Of a stretch of DNA of 64,000 nt, positions 1 through 10,871 are shown piece by piece. A program made the position numbers and the translations under genes. The notes beneath the pieces are model-generated. The model had not been told where the DNA came from. It ran no database searches and worked only from the letters and a program-made list of their open reading frames with translations. The number at the start of each line of letters is the position of its first letter. Position 1 is the stretch's first letter. Source of the stretch: Hordeum vulgare subsp. vulgare (taxonomy: Eukaryota > Streptophyta > Magnoliopsida > Poales > Poaceae); assembly GCF_904849725.1 (NCBI RefSeq), contig NC_058524.1, positions 25,823,001 through 25,887,000 on the forward strand, read 5' to 3'.

Positions 1-1914
1 CTAAAATAAACCACATCGGCCTTCTCTTTACCATGGGGCCGAGAAGAATCAGCTCACATTCGTGGAACGAATCCACAAGAGGTGAACACAAGAAACCATG
101 TCGTTGCAAAAGACAAGGCGAATGTGGTAACACAAGAATCAGGAGGTGCAAAGATGCGGTGCCCGTGATTATGACAATGAGCAGAAACATGGTGACAACG
201 AGGTCCTTCTCTCTCACATGTTCTCTCCTTTCATCTATCCCTCGCCTGAATGCTCCCCTCTCTCTTTCTTCTTGCTTCACCTCAGTCTCATCACCGGTAG
301 CGGACAAGGCGGCTTTGGGACTTCCGTTTCATCCTGCTGCTTGGACATCCACTGCAGCTTGTCTTAGATCTGCCATAGCCCACACATGAGCAACGCCTTT
401 TGCTGTGCGGAGTCATGCTTGGTAGTTGCTGATAAATGTAAGTGGTATGGGATACTTAGAATATTTGCGGATTGTTGGCTGCGTAGGAGCAATCAATTTG
501 ATTTATGTTTATTATGGCCACTTTGTTGTATCATCAATAGATGGAGTTTCTCTCTTCTCTCTCTATAGTTCTTGAGCCTTTCTTGCTAGTTTTGGTTGTG
601 TGCCTTGAATACATTAGAGAACTATTTGCCCTGACCTTGCAATGACCTTCTATGCCTTCATCTTCAAGATTCAAGATTAGTAGTAAATCATAAATCGTAT
701 ACTTATTAAGCATGTCATGTGCCGAAACTAAACTTGCATGTTGTGGATTTCTAAAATGGATTTGATGTTTGAGAAGCACCTTGAATTTAGCTTCAATCCT
801 GAAGTTACAAGCATGCCTAGTTATAATAGTACAATAGAATTATGCTGTTTTGCAAAGGTGCGATTACAATGATGAAAATTGTAATATTTTGGGTGACGTT
901 CATGATATGAACCATCATCTTCTTTTGCATGTTTCAATTCTGACTTCGATTAAAAGTGCAGTGGCAGTTGCTCTGTATCCATATGGTTTAGGAAAAAAAT
1001 GAGTTCTACATATATAAGTTTGACACAATGTTACTGCAAATAATTCCATTTCCTTCCTTCTTACTCTTTCATTGCCCTGAGAATCATTCTTCTCATGTGG
1101 TCTTGGGATTAATCATTTATGCCATAAGATCAAACTTGTGTGTATGTACAGGTTATTATGCATGATTTCTTTTCCTAACATCAAGAAACGATCATGCTTA
1201 CTAGTGACATACTACTTTTTACTCGTTGCCTTCCACATTTTCATGACGTTGATAAATTCCAATGTCATGCAGAAATACATGAATTGGACTAGGAGTCAGA
1301 GAAAGATTATTCCTAATCTGCATGATGTTGCTATCATAACTATAGCATAGCCGTCGTAGATCAAAACTATAATCCTGAGAGATCTCACTACAACGCTACA
1401 ACGCAAATCGAGGGTCTCCACCCTCCCACCGTCGAGGCAAGAGGCTGAGGTGGGGGGCGTGGCCTTGCCGTCAAGGAGGGGGGAGCAGTGGCAGCTAGGG
1501 TTTTTGAAGAGGGTGACAACTTAGAGACCCAAACACTCACTCCCTTTTTCTTTTCGGGTGCATCACCTGCTCAACTTCTTCAACTAATCCCCCTGAATAT
1601 CCACTTTTACTAATCAAATTTGGACAAATATGCGTTTCATTTGATACAATGTTCTATAATTTAATACTCCCACTTTCACTAAAATAGTGATCTAAAAGCT
1701 CCGATATTTGTTTACACAGGGAGTAATAGATAACACATTGTTCTGTGCATGAATCGATGCAAAGACCGTCCTCCATTGAAAAACATATTTTTGTTATTTG
1801 ATTTAGCTATGAAGATTTCGAAAACTTCAGTAGAGATCTAGTCTAAACTAAGTACAGCGAAGGTCATGGTACAGGCATGATCGATATACAGTAGATGTTT
1901 GTTAAACATACACA
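1..1914. other. Region without recognised gene
   Basis: I see no convincing exon, TE terminus or RNA gene here. The first 600 bases have moderate GC content and short overlapping open frames with no recognisable domain. From 600 to 1350 the DNA is AT-rich and intron-like. A GC-rich patch at about 1420-1500 is unassigned. It could hold remnants of an old gene or TE. Confidence 0.5.
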
Positions 1915-2995
1915 GGGATGAATGGATGATCATGGCGGTGACTCGGACGTGGAGAAGTTAATTGGTCGTTAATTCCGGGGTAGTACGGTCTGATTCTTGT
2001 GACTGTCCAGTCCAGCTAGCTTAGCTACCTACCCGTTGGCCGGTTAGAGCATCTAATCTAATCCAGCCCGAGAGAATATATATATATTTATGGCCGTTCA
2101 ACATGCATAACTGAATAGGCGTATACAGTTGCAGTAACAAACACCATAACTAATCGTTAATCATGCACCATGATTTATATACAAGAATAATTGCGAGCGT
2201 TGGTTAGCGTATATTGGATCGTCATTAACTAGTTAGCTACAGCTGACACGACAAATAATGTTTAGCGAGATCCTAGTTAGCTAGCCATGGCTAATAGCAT
2301 GCTTGGTGTTATTATTAGCCCGGCAAGGGCATGTTCTTCGAATCATGCATGGTGTGCTTCCAATGCAACGGCTGCCACATTGTACTTTGTCACTAACTTG
2401 ATCATGAGGGGCTCTCCCCTCCCATGGATCCATGGGAGCTTGATTAATCTGCTTGAGCCAGCTTCTATTTGACGAAATACTGAATCATCTGCGGCCGCAC
2501 ATGGCCTTTTGGTGGCCATGATAATTGTGTACGCATGATAAATGAAACTCCAAAGTACTGCTGATCATGTACGCAATACTCCATTGCTCCGTACGTGCAA
2601 GTTGCAAAATGTGTAATATAGTTTGCAATGATACATCATGCATACGACTTTGATTCGACCGCCGATTAGTTTGCAGTTGGTTGGAAGGTATTTGCATTGT
2701 CGCATCTCAATCCTCTGATATTGTTTTCTGTGGCATCAAGTTATTAGCTAGCCAGATCTACGGTTCAGAAAAGCTGGCTGAGGCCAGCAGCCCCCACGCA
2801 CAGCGACTCGATACAGATCGGGCGGCCGAGTTGGTGTTTTCTGGCTTGATTCCACGGCGAGCGGGGCAATCATTTGCTTGCTCATGTGTAGTTTTAATCG
2901 GACGGTGACTGTGCCGCACGTACGCCTGTGGGAGCATGTGATGTGGTCGCCGACATGCCAGGTGAGCGCGGTCGGTCAAGCGTGTGCTCTCGTTC
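1915..2995. repeat. Duplicated non-coding segment, copy 1
   Basis: This block aligns in the same orientation with 14085-15615. Shared landmarks in the same order include GAAGTTAATTGGTCGTTAAT, TAGGCGTATACAGTTGCAG, ATAATTGCGAGCGTTGGTTA, CACATGGCCTTTTGGTGGCC, and TGACTGTGCCGCACGTACGC near the end. No protein-coding frame is conserved between the copies. The copies diverge by small indels and by insertions in copy 2. It could be the flank or promoter of a duplicated gene, or a decayed non-coding transcript. This copy keeps the uninterrupted site at 2044-2046 where a MITE entered copy 2. Confidence 0.85.
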
Positions 2996-3331
2996 AGGTT
3001 CCCAGATGAGATCACAATAAGTGGTTCGTATGTGTAGAATAATTAAGCAATCAACGTACTAACAAGTGGGGATTTACAGTAACATAGTCTACACGCAAGC
3101 TATTGCATCGCATGATTACAGCATTACCATGCATGGTGCTTCTGGAGAGGTTCCATCAGGAAACTGGCAGGGGTAACATGGTAAAGGACAGACAGCTGGG
3201 TTTATTATTTATTTATTTATTTGCACTTGCACGGCTTGGTTCCTCCTATACGCGTTAAAACCAATGATGCCCGCTCGTTTTTACACTACCCATAATGAAG
3301 AGTAACATAAAGTAATAACATATATATGTTA

Positions 3332-3615
3332 GAGCAAGTATAATAGTATAGCCAGCTGCTGGTTATAAGTCATTGTCATGTCATCTATAGCCCATTTTAT
3401 AGCTAATATGTACAATAGTTTATTGCAAAAGTGTACTACTTTTTATTATATAGTCCACCTTTCATACTCAAAAAATGCCTAGGAGCACGTGCTAGAGCTG
3501 GCTCCTAGCTAAGAGCCCGCTTACCTTCTCTCTCCTCTTCTCTTTCCTCTGACTAAACAAAAATATATTAGTTTATTTCTTATAGCCAGCTGACTCAGCT
3601 CTATTGTACTTGCTC
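3332..3615. mobile_element. Tourist-like MITE B (nested in A)
   Basis: The terminal inverted repeats are GAGCAAGTATAATAG at the left and CTATTGTACTTGCTC at the right, with one mismatch over 15 bp. TTA flanks both sides (3329-3331, 3616-3618). The element is 284 bp, non-coding and complete. GCCAGCTG motifs recur just inside both ends. Confidence 0.9.
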
Positions 3616-3753
3616 TTAGTAGTCTAAGTTACTACCTCCACAGTGGATAGTAACATAGGGGTAGTAACATTGAGCCTATCATTTATTAGGCTATAGACTC
3701 ATCTTGCCTTGGTATCTGTCACGTTACTAATAGATGCACTAGTAACATGCTAA

Positions 3754-4418
3754 GAGGGTGCTTGGATCCAAGGGACTAAAACTAGTCTGACTAAAAATAG
3801 TCTCTTTAAGAGGCTAAAACTAGTCTTGAGGCTAAGGGAGTGTTTCTTTTCAGGGACTTTTTGGTGTAGGGGCTAAAAAAAGTCACTTTTAGTCCCATGT
3901 GAAAGAAAAACATGAGGGACTTTTAGAGACTAAAAGGGGGTATTTGGGACTAAAGGAAGTAGTCCCTATGGTAGGGACTTTTTTGGCACTTTTCCCAACA
4001 GTGTCCCTACTTTTAGCATGTCATTTAATAACTTCTACTATATTACTAGGGGTAACATGGTCTTTTTGCATATCATTTAATGACCTCTAGTACATGTCTA
4101 GTCCTTGAAAAGAAACGGGTAGGGACTAGAGACTTTTTAGTTGGGACTAAAAAAAGTCCTAGGACTTTTTAAAGAAACATGGCCTAAAATCTTTTAGTCA
4201 TGGGTACCCCTACTAAAATATGGATTAGTCATCTCTCTCCTCATTTAACTCCTCTCCATTAACACATGCGAGTTCTGGATTCGAGGATTTGAAGGATAAT
4301 TAATGCACATTAACTTGATTTTAGTCTCTTTAGTATTTGGATCCAAGCATGGGTGAGGCTAGCAAGTTTTAGTCCCACCACTTTTAGTCATGGAACAAAA
4401 ACGTATCCAAGCACCCTC
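3754..4418. mobile_element. Tourist-like MITE C (nested in A, interrupted by D)
   Basis: The ends are GAGGGTGCTTGGATCCA and the inverted GTATCCAAGCACCCTC. TAA flanks both sides (3751-3753, 4419-4421). The interior carries several ACTAAAACTAGTC-type motifs in both orientations. It holds element D at 3836-4184; without D it is about 315 bp. No coding sequence is present. Confidence 0.88.
3836..4184. mobile_element. Tourist-like MITE D (innermost)
   Basis: The left end reads GGGAGTGTTTCTTTTCAGGG and the right end AAAGAAACATGGCC, imperfect inverted repeats. TAA is duplicated at 3833-3835 and 4185-4187. Internal GGGACTTTT / AAAAGTCCC motifs make it strongly foldback-prone. It is 349 bp, non-coding, and the youngest of its insertion chain because it lies inside C, which lies inside A. 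Confidence 0.85.
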
Positions 4419-4678
4419 TAAGTTACTCAATTTTTCTCTCTTCTCATTTATTAGTTGTCACATCATACTTTTTGCTTAGGTGGCATTTATGTTACTTTTA
4501 TTATGGGTAGTCTTAGTTGTTGAGTAATGGGTTGTCTAGGGCGCATGTAACCTTTTGTAACTCACCACATTACAGTGCGGTTACGCAAACAAAATTCGTA
4601 ATTGAACAGGCAGTATATAGAGGAGAAGAAAAAAAGAGTGATCGGAGAGACCAAGTGTGTAGTGCTGTCAAAAAGAAG

Positions 4679-4897
4679 AGTAAATTACCAAAAGCTACCA
4701 CATTTGGCGCAAATGTGTCCAGTAGCTACCACTTTATAATTATTAACGAAAAACTACCAAAAATTTACTAATCCGATGCTAAAAACTACCAATCTTTTTA
4801 ACTACCCGATTTAGCAAATTTAATCGTTTTTCTCACAAGCCGGACCTACATGTCATACACATAATCTTAGAAAGATCGCACCAACTGCACCCGATGG
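4679..4897 (+). repeat. Left terminal inverted repeat of the Pack-MULE
   Basis: This is matched in reverse complement by 5947-6164. Conserved landmarks are GGCGCAAATGTGTCCA near the outer end, TTTAATCGTTTTTCT in the middle and TAATCTTAGAAAGATCGC near the inner end. The match runs to the CCCGATGGCCG motif at the edge of the GC-rich interior. Confidence 0.9.
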
Positions 4898-5118
4898 CCG
4901 GCGCCGCTACCCCCGCCGCTCGCCGCGGCGCTCCTGGCCGTGCCAGCGGCGCCAGCCTGCTCCCGCGCACGCGCCGCGACAAGCTCGTCGACCGCGTCTC
5001 GGCCGTCTTCTTCACCGACCACGACGCCGACCAGTTGCCCGGCGGGGTCAACCCGGACGTCCGACGCACCGAACCTCGGCCATCCTGCAGCACCTAGCCA
5101 CCCACCCACCGTAGCCAC

Positions 5119-5790
5119 GATGAAGCTGGCCGTGGAGGTCGCGGACACGGCGGAGCTTTCCGCCAAGGACGGCACGGCCTCATGCAACGCCTTCGTGGAG
5201 GTGGAGTTCGACGGGCAGCGCCAGCGCACCGCCACCCGCCCTGACGACCTCTCCCCGCACTGGAACGAGACGCTCGTCTTCGACGTCGCGACCTGACCCG
5301 CCTCTCCGCCCTCACCGTCGACGTGTCTGTCCAGCACGACCGCAGCCTCAACGACCACAACGCGCTCCGCCCCCACGCCTTCCTCGGCCGCGTCCGCGTC
5401 TCCGGCGACTCCATCGCGCTCTCTCGATGAGGCCGTCATGCAGCGCTACCCGCTCGATAAGAGGGGGTTATTTTCTCGCGTGTCCGGGGACATCTCCCTC
5501 CGGCTCTACCTCGCCGCCAACGCGCGGGACGACGATCGCGTCGCGCAGGACCATGCTGCTCCGTCGGTGGACACGGGCGGTGGTCTGCAACAGAACCTGC
5601 AGCAACCTTCCCAGCCCGCTGCTGCCGCCAGCTTGGACCCCGAGAGGATGGTCAGGAACGTCTTCTCCGGCGAGGCGCCGGCAGGAGCTTCTGTTGCCTC
5701 AGGGGCGGCGGCGGCGGAGACCAATGGGAAGAGTGGCCACGACACACGCGAGTTCAGCTCCATTCCGGCCTCGTCAGGCGGCGGCAATTA
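5119..5790 (+). pseudogene. Captured MCTP/QUIRKY-like C2-domain fragment
   Basis: Starting at the ATG at 5120, the frame encodes a short C2 domain start (MKLAVEVADTAELSAKDG, then FVEVEFDGQRQRTAT, then LSPHWNETLVFDV). This matches the N-terminal C2 domain of plant multiple-C2 and transmembrane-region proteins (MCTP, for example QUIRKY), which act at ER-plasma membrane contacts and plasmodesmata. The homology continues after a frameshift near 5290 (LTRLSALTVDV), and after a second frameshift near 5427 it resumes with MQRYPLDKRGLFSRVSGDI. A Pro/Ala-rich tail follows that resembles the linker after the first C2 domain. The later C2 domains and membrane region are absent. Because of the frameshifts it cannot encode the normal domain. 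Sense transcription would need a TIR or outside promoter. Confidence 0.8.
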
Positions 5791-5946
5791 GCGTCGGCGC
5801 CACACGCTCCACGCCATGGCGGCGCCTCCCGCTCCGGCGGGGCAGACGGTGGTCGTGCCGAAGCCCGCGGGACCTGCCCAGGCACCGGCTCCCGGCTCGC
5901 AGTACGACCAGGAGCGCCGCGAAGAGCGGCGGGGCGGCGGCGGCGG

Positions 5947-6164
5947 CCATCGGGTGCGGTTGGTGCGATCTTTCTAAGATTATGTGTATGACATGTAGGC
6001 CCGGCTTGTCAGAAAAACGATTAAATTTGCGAAATCGAGCAGTTAAAAAGATTGATAGTTTTTAGCAACGGATTAGCAAATTTTTGATAGTTTTTCGCTA
6101 ATAATTGTAAATTGTAGCCATTGGACACATTTGCGCCAAATGTGGTAGTTTTTGGTAATTTACT
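5947..6164 (-). repeat. Right terminal inverted repeat of the Pack-MULE
   Basis: This is the reverse-complement partner of 4679-4897, with scattered substitutions and single-base indels. The outer end reads TTTTGGTAATTTACT, immediately followed by the second copy of the 11-bp target duplication. Confidence 0.9.
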
Positions 6165-6175
6165 TCAAAAAGAAG

Positions 6176-7528
6176 GTGCAATGGCAACTAATATGTTTAC
6201 AAAATAAAATAATAACAAAAGGTGACTAGAATAAATAGATCCGCTGGGACGCAATTAATCAAAAAGGGTGAACAAAGCTTCAAAATATCTTTTTAGTGCC
6301 ATATATAAAGGATCCTCCCTGTGTCTCACCAAGTCCAACTCCCTAAGTTCCACTCACAATATTTTTAATAGATAACGTGCAATTACCAAACAAGGTTCAT
6401 ATTTTCACCGAAATTTTATAGAATACAAAAACATAGACGGGTACCAAAACTTGGGTTGGTTTCAACCAAATCAACAAATTACCGTTTGCTTAATCCCACG
6501 GAATTTTCCCTGCAAAAAATCCTACTGAATTTCGATAAAAAACCATTACCTTTATTGTTTCAAAATTTGTGAAATTTTGGTATATTTGGCAGGCACCAAA
6601 ATATTTTGTACATATAATTTTTTGGGTTAGATTCGAACTAAACAGAAATTAATTTACAGAAAATCCTCTTATATTGTGAAACGGAAGGAGTATTTGACAA
6701 CCACCGTATAACTACCGAGTATATACACATGTATGGTTGGATCAGTACTGATCAGTGGTCCGGCACAAATGATTTCCCTTTGGCGGCGACAATGGCATGT
6801 GGTAGAAATCATGCATGCAACAAACAGAAGAGTACGTGTGCGTGTGATCGTCGATCCATCCGATCCGAGATCTGTGTATGTATCCACCCAGCTCAGAACT
6901 CGCAAGCGATCGATCGAGCTCATCATCGTCGAAATGATGAGTTGACTAGGACCAAGACTAACCGTCGAATCATTAATTGTGTCCTGCCTGCACTAATGCA
7001 TGCCACGGACCTCACACACACATCACATGGTTCCTGCCTTGGCTGTCAGACTAATGTCACGTGTGCCCCTAGCTAAGAGCAACTACTGCATCAGTACACA
7101 CAGTATACGTACACTATCTATATGAACAGAACAACGATACGTCAAGTTATAAGCAATACTCAGTGGTGATACTTTGGGATACCTGTATCGAAGGCTTATC
7201 TAACGTATTGGAGTATCGACCAAGTACTGAACGACGATACACAGATTTCTAAAGTATCGGTGCTTCGTATTTTTGTTCTCACCTTTTCGATGCAAAGGAA
7301 TCGCATCCGAGTATATAATTCATCAAGCAAGCAATAATTCTTGCTCTGATTTTTTAGCCGTATCTAACACAAGAAGGTTGGCTGCTAGTATATGTTTGGC
7401 ATATATCGTCAAAATTAGTCCGACTGATATACCGATGAGACCAATGTGTAGCAAGCAAAATGATTATGTGCTCACATTTCTCCACGACATATATATGCAT
7501 CATCGTCCAGTTATCACCTAATAATCAG
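6176..7528. other. Intergenic DNA without recognised gene
   Basis: AT-rich, with a degenerate half-Stowaway end near 6680-6695 (AAACGGAAGGAGTA). Short open frames around 6730-7080 have no recognisable domain. Nothing else could be assigned. Confidence 0.5.
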
Positions 7529-7530
7529 TA

Positions 7531-7654
7531 CTTCCTCCGTCCTAAAATTCTTGTCTTAGATTTTTCTATATATGAATGCATCTAGATACTAAAACGTGAC
7601 TAGATGCATCCACATCTAGACAAAACCAAGACAATAATTTTGGGACGGAGGGAG
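7531..7654. mobile_element. Stowaway MITE
   Basis: The ends are CTTCCTCCGTCCTAAAATTC and the inverted GGGACGGAGGGAG, flanked by TA on both sides (7529-7530, 7655-7656). The 124-bp foldback interior contains ATGCATCTAGA in both arms. This is a typical Tc1/Mariner-derived Stowaway of grasses and is non-coding. Confidence 0.93.
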
Positions 7655-7966
7655 TACAAAACAAGTGGCATACATAATTAGCATAACAAAGGGGTTGGAC
7701 TTGGCATATAGAGTATTTTAAAGCCATATATAAATAAAGCTAGTAATAAAAAGGGTTGGACTTGGCTTGAACAGTAGTCCAGATCTAGCAGCAACTATAG
7801 CAAACTAATCAATCAAACAGAAACAGGGATATGATGGGGCACAGGTACGTAGAGGAACGACAGGAAGGGGCCAGTGGCACACGAGTTTTACTTGAGAGGA
7901 CAGCCAGCCGATCCAGGACATGCAAATAATTACTGCCGCTGCCGCTGCCCGTGAATAATTCTCTTG

Positions 7967-10865
7967 TTTTTTTTAAGATAATATGGTCTTTATTGATCAA
8001 GAGATGTCATTACAAAGTTCGTCCCGAATCAAGCTCGGAATAATACCAACAAAAATATTACAAGATGACGGCTTGGCATTCCGAGCCAATTTATGTGCGA
8101 CCACATCGAAATTACGACGATGAAATTGAAACGTATAAGACTAGAAGTCCGACGCCATCGATCTGATATCCGCTATCACCGTTCCCAACGGGGAACGATC
8201 CATCCCAGGCGAAGAGATGCGCTGAATCAAGGAGAGGCAGTCCGATGCCAGAATAATCCGATGAACACCCCTGCTCTGAGCTGCCATTAAACCCCGACGA
8301 ACAACCATTGATTCAGCCAACTCCGGAGAAGGAAATACGGACATACCTTCACTCACAGACATGATGAAAGCCCCGGAATAATCTCGCAAAACCACACCAC
8401 ACCCCATGTGACGAGTGTCAGGAAAGAGAGCAGCGTCAACGTTAACACAAACATAGCCCATGGGAGGTAGAGGCCATCGCTGTGGGGTATTAACCGTCGA
8501 ATGTGCCTGGTTTGATGGGTTAGGCGAGAGATGCTGCACAATCATCTGCACATAAGCCAACACACGAGCCACCACGCGTGACACACTGAGCTGTCCCTCA
8601 TTATTGCGACAATCATTACGTGATTCCCAAATGTGCCAAGCGGTAACCGCAAGAACCGTAGAATGAAGCTTCGTCTCACGGTTGACGAACTCGAATAACC
8701 ACTGCTTCATATTGTGCAAGTCCTTCCTGAGAAGATGAAGAGGGTATACCAACTTAACTCCATCCCAGACACGTCTTGCAAATGGGGAGAATAGAAACAG
8801 ATGCTCAACCCGCTTAGTGTCACCACAGAAAATGCAACGATCATCCGCTGGCATATGACGATGAACCAACTGATGTCCAGTCGGTAAGCAATCGTGGGCC
8901 ATGCGCCAAAGAACTACCTTCATTTTGCCAGGTGCCACAATAGACCAGAGACTTTTCCAATGCTTCTCCACGGCCGAGCCTGAACCCCTTCCAGCAGTAT
9001 GATGTGTGGAGAAAAAACTTGCAGTCCGAGCCAAATTATATGCAGAACGTACCGTGTACTGGCCACAGCGATCATGCGGCCAAGAGATGAAATCAACACC
9101 TCCCCGTCGGCTGATAGGAAGCTGCAAAATAGCCTCAGCTAAAGCCCCATGAAAAAACGCCCTGACGGTATCTTCCTCCCAAGCAGTCCCCTATTCATTC
9201 ATAAGATAACGAACCTTGGCACAATGAGGAATGGGACAACGAGTTGAACGAACCTTGACGGAATCCCGGGATCCAATTATCTCTCATAATAGAGACATTC
9301 TCCCCATTGCCAATATTCCATCTCATACCAATCTTAAGTAACTTTCGCCCAAAGATAATAGAGCGCCAAGTGAAAGAAGATGATCTTGGTTTCCCCGCAG
9401 ACAGAAAATCAGCATCCGGGTAATAGCGCCCCTTGAGAACACGAGCACACAAAGAAGTGGGATCAGTAGCTAACCTCCAGGCTTGTTTCCCCAGCATCGC
9501 TTGGTTAAAGATCCCAAAGTCCCGGAAGCCTAAACCACCAAGAGCTTTGGGTGAGGACAACCACTCCCAAGACTTCCAATGCATTTTCTTGCGTCCATCC
9601 TCGAATCCCCACCAATGATCCGCAATACTTCCAACCATCTTATCACATGTCATAACAGGGACCTGAAAACAGCTCATGATATAATTGGGGATCGCTTGCA
9701 CAACAGCTTTAAGCCATATCTCCTTTCCAGCTCGAAAAAGCGGCCGACCAGTATTGCTCGTAACACTCCGCCATACCCGATCAGTCAAAAAGTTGAAAGA
9801 TGATGTAGATGCCCGAGCCACAACAGTGGGCATGCCGAGATAGAAATCCTGCATACCTTCGGTTGTGACCTCCAATTGATGCATCACCTCAACTTTGGTA
9901 GTTGGAGGACAGCTATTACCAAAGAAAATGGAAGACTTCTGTAAATTGACCTTCTGCCCAGAAGCATGACAATAGGAATTGACGACCGATTTGAGAGCCT
10001 GCACTGTCCTATGATCACTTCGAGCAAAAAAGATATTATCATCAGCAAAAAGTAGATGAGAAATAGAGGGGCCTTGTCGACCATTGCGTATTCCTTGTAG
10101 CTCACCAAGCCCCTCCTTCTGCTGCATCAAACAAGAATGCCCTTCCGTACACAGCACAAACAAATAAGGACTAATAGGATCCCCTTGACGAATCCCCCTC
10201 GAAGGAACCACCGGAGACGTCAGCTCGCCATTCACCCGGACTGCATATCTTGCTGAGGTAAAACACCGCATAACAGAATTAACCCAAACATCAGCAAAAC
10301 CCAACTTCAGCAAACAAGCATGGAGATACTCCCATTCTATGCGGTCATACGCTTTCATCATGTCAAGCTTAAGAGCAAAGAAGGGTTGTCTACCACTCTG
10401 ACGGCGAATAGTATGTAAGCACTCATAAGCAATAAGGGCACTGTCCGTGATCATCCTCCCCGGGACAAAGGCACTTTGAAACTTCGAGATAATATCCGGT
10501 AACACCAGCTTCAACCTATTAGCAACAACCTTGGAGGCGATCTTGTAAAGAACATTACACAAACTTATTGGTCTAAATTTAGACAAATGTTTAGGATTAG
10601 ACACCTTGGGAATTAAGACGATGACAGAGTCATAGAAACCCTCAGGGATTGCATCCCCTCCCAGGAAACTACGGACTGCATCACACACCATCTCTTTCAG
10701 AAGCTCCCAATGAACCTGGTAAAACATAGCTGGGAAGCCATCAGGACCCAGGGCTTTAGTTGGGCCCATTTGAAACAGCGCCACCTTGATCTCCTCATTA
10801 GAGTAGGCTTTGCATAGGTCAGCATTCATGGCATCATCCACTCGTTGGGGACGAAGAGGCGACGA
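7967..10865 (-). mobile_element. 5'-truncated LINE (non-LTR retrotransposon)
   Basis: On the - strand the element carries a LINE ORF2 C-terminal portion and ends in the 3' UTR motif ATAAAGACCATATTATCTT followed by an A run (T run 7967-7974 on the + strand). The endonuclease and ORF1 are missing; LINE homology stops near 10855-10871, where an unrelated GC-rich sequence begins. I found no clear target duplication at either end, so the 5' boundary is approximate. Confidence 0.85.
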
Positions 10866-10871
10866 TGGCAC
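8020..10871 (-). pseudogene. LINE ORF2 remnant: reverse transcriptase, zf-RVT and RNase H
   Basis: The reverse transcriptase segment (about 9195-10871) shows TKALGPDGFPAMFYQ, FRPISLCNVLYKI, QSAFVPGRMITD, GIRQGDPISPYLF and the catalytic FADDN. Downstream (about 8141-9127) come the zf-RVT region (CIFCGDTKRVEHLF) and an RNase H domain with NVDAALF, ELAES and ASDC, the usual acidic residues. A stop plus frameshift near 9195-9200 separates the two halves, so ORF2 is inactive. RNase H at the C-terminus is usual for several grass LINE families. The N-terminal endonuclease is lost to 5' truncation. Confidence 0.9.

Larger units (their letters stand above)
3284..4512. mobile_element. Tourist-like MITE A (outermost, interrupted)
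   Basis: The left end begins CACTACCCATAATGAAGAG and the right end reads TTTTATTATGGGTAGTC, giving imperfect terminal inverted repeats of about 30 bp that include AGTAACATAA. The element is flanked by TTA at 3281-3283 and 4513-4515, the 3-bp target duplication typical of PIF/Harbinger-derived Tourist MITEs. It is interrupted by elements B (3332-3615) and C (3754-4418); without them it is only about 280 bp long. No transposase is encoded, so it would need a transposase supplied in trans. Confidence 0.85.
4679..6164. mobile_element. Pack-MULE (Mutator-like element with captured gene DNA)
   Basis: The element has long terminal inverted repeats (4679-4897 and 5947-6164, about 90% identical by eye) beginning AGTAAATTACCAAAA. 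An exact 11-bp target duplication TCAAAAAGAAG lies at 4668-4678 and 6165-6175. Long TIRs with a 9-11 bp duplication are the Mutator hallmark. The roughly 1.05-kb interior is sharply GC-rich against AT-rich flanks and TIRs, and it encodes part of a cellular C2-domain protein instead of a transposase. That is the Pack-MULE arrangement. The element is non-autonomous. Confidence 0.9.

Noticed and set aside
4867..5439. 190-aa open frame on the - strand inside the Pack-MULE
   Set aside because: It is antisense to the recognisable C2-domain sequence, is Ala/Val/Arg-rich as expected from GC-rich DNA, and has no domain.
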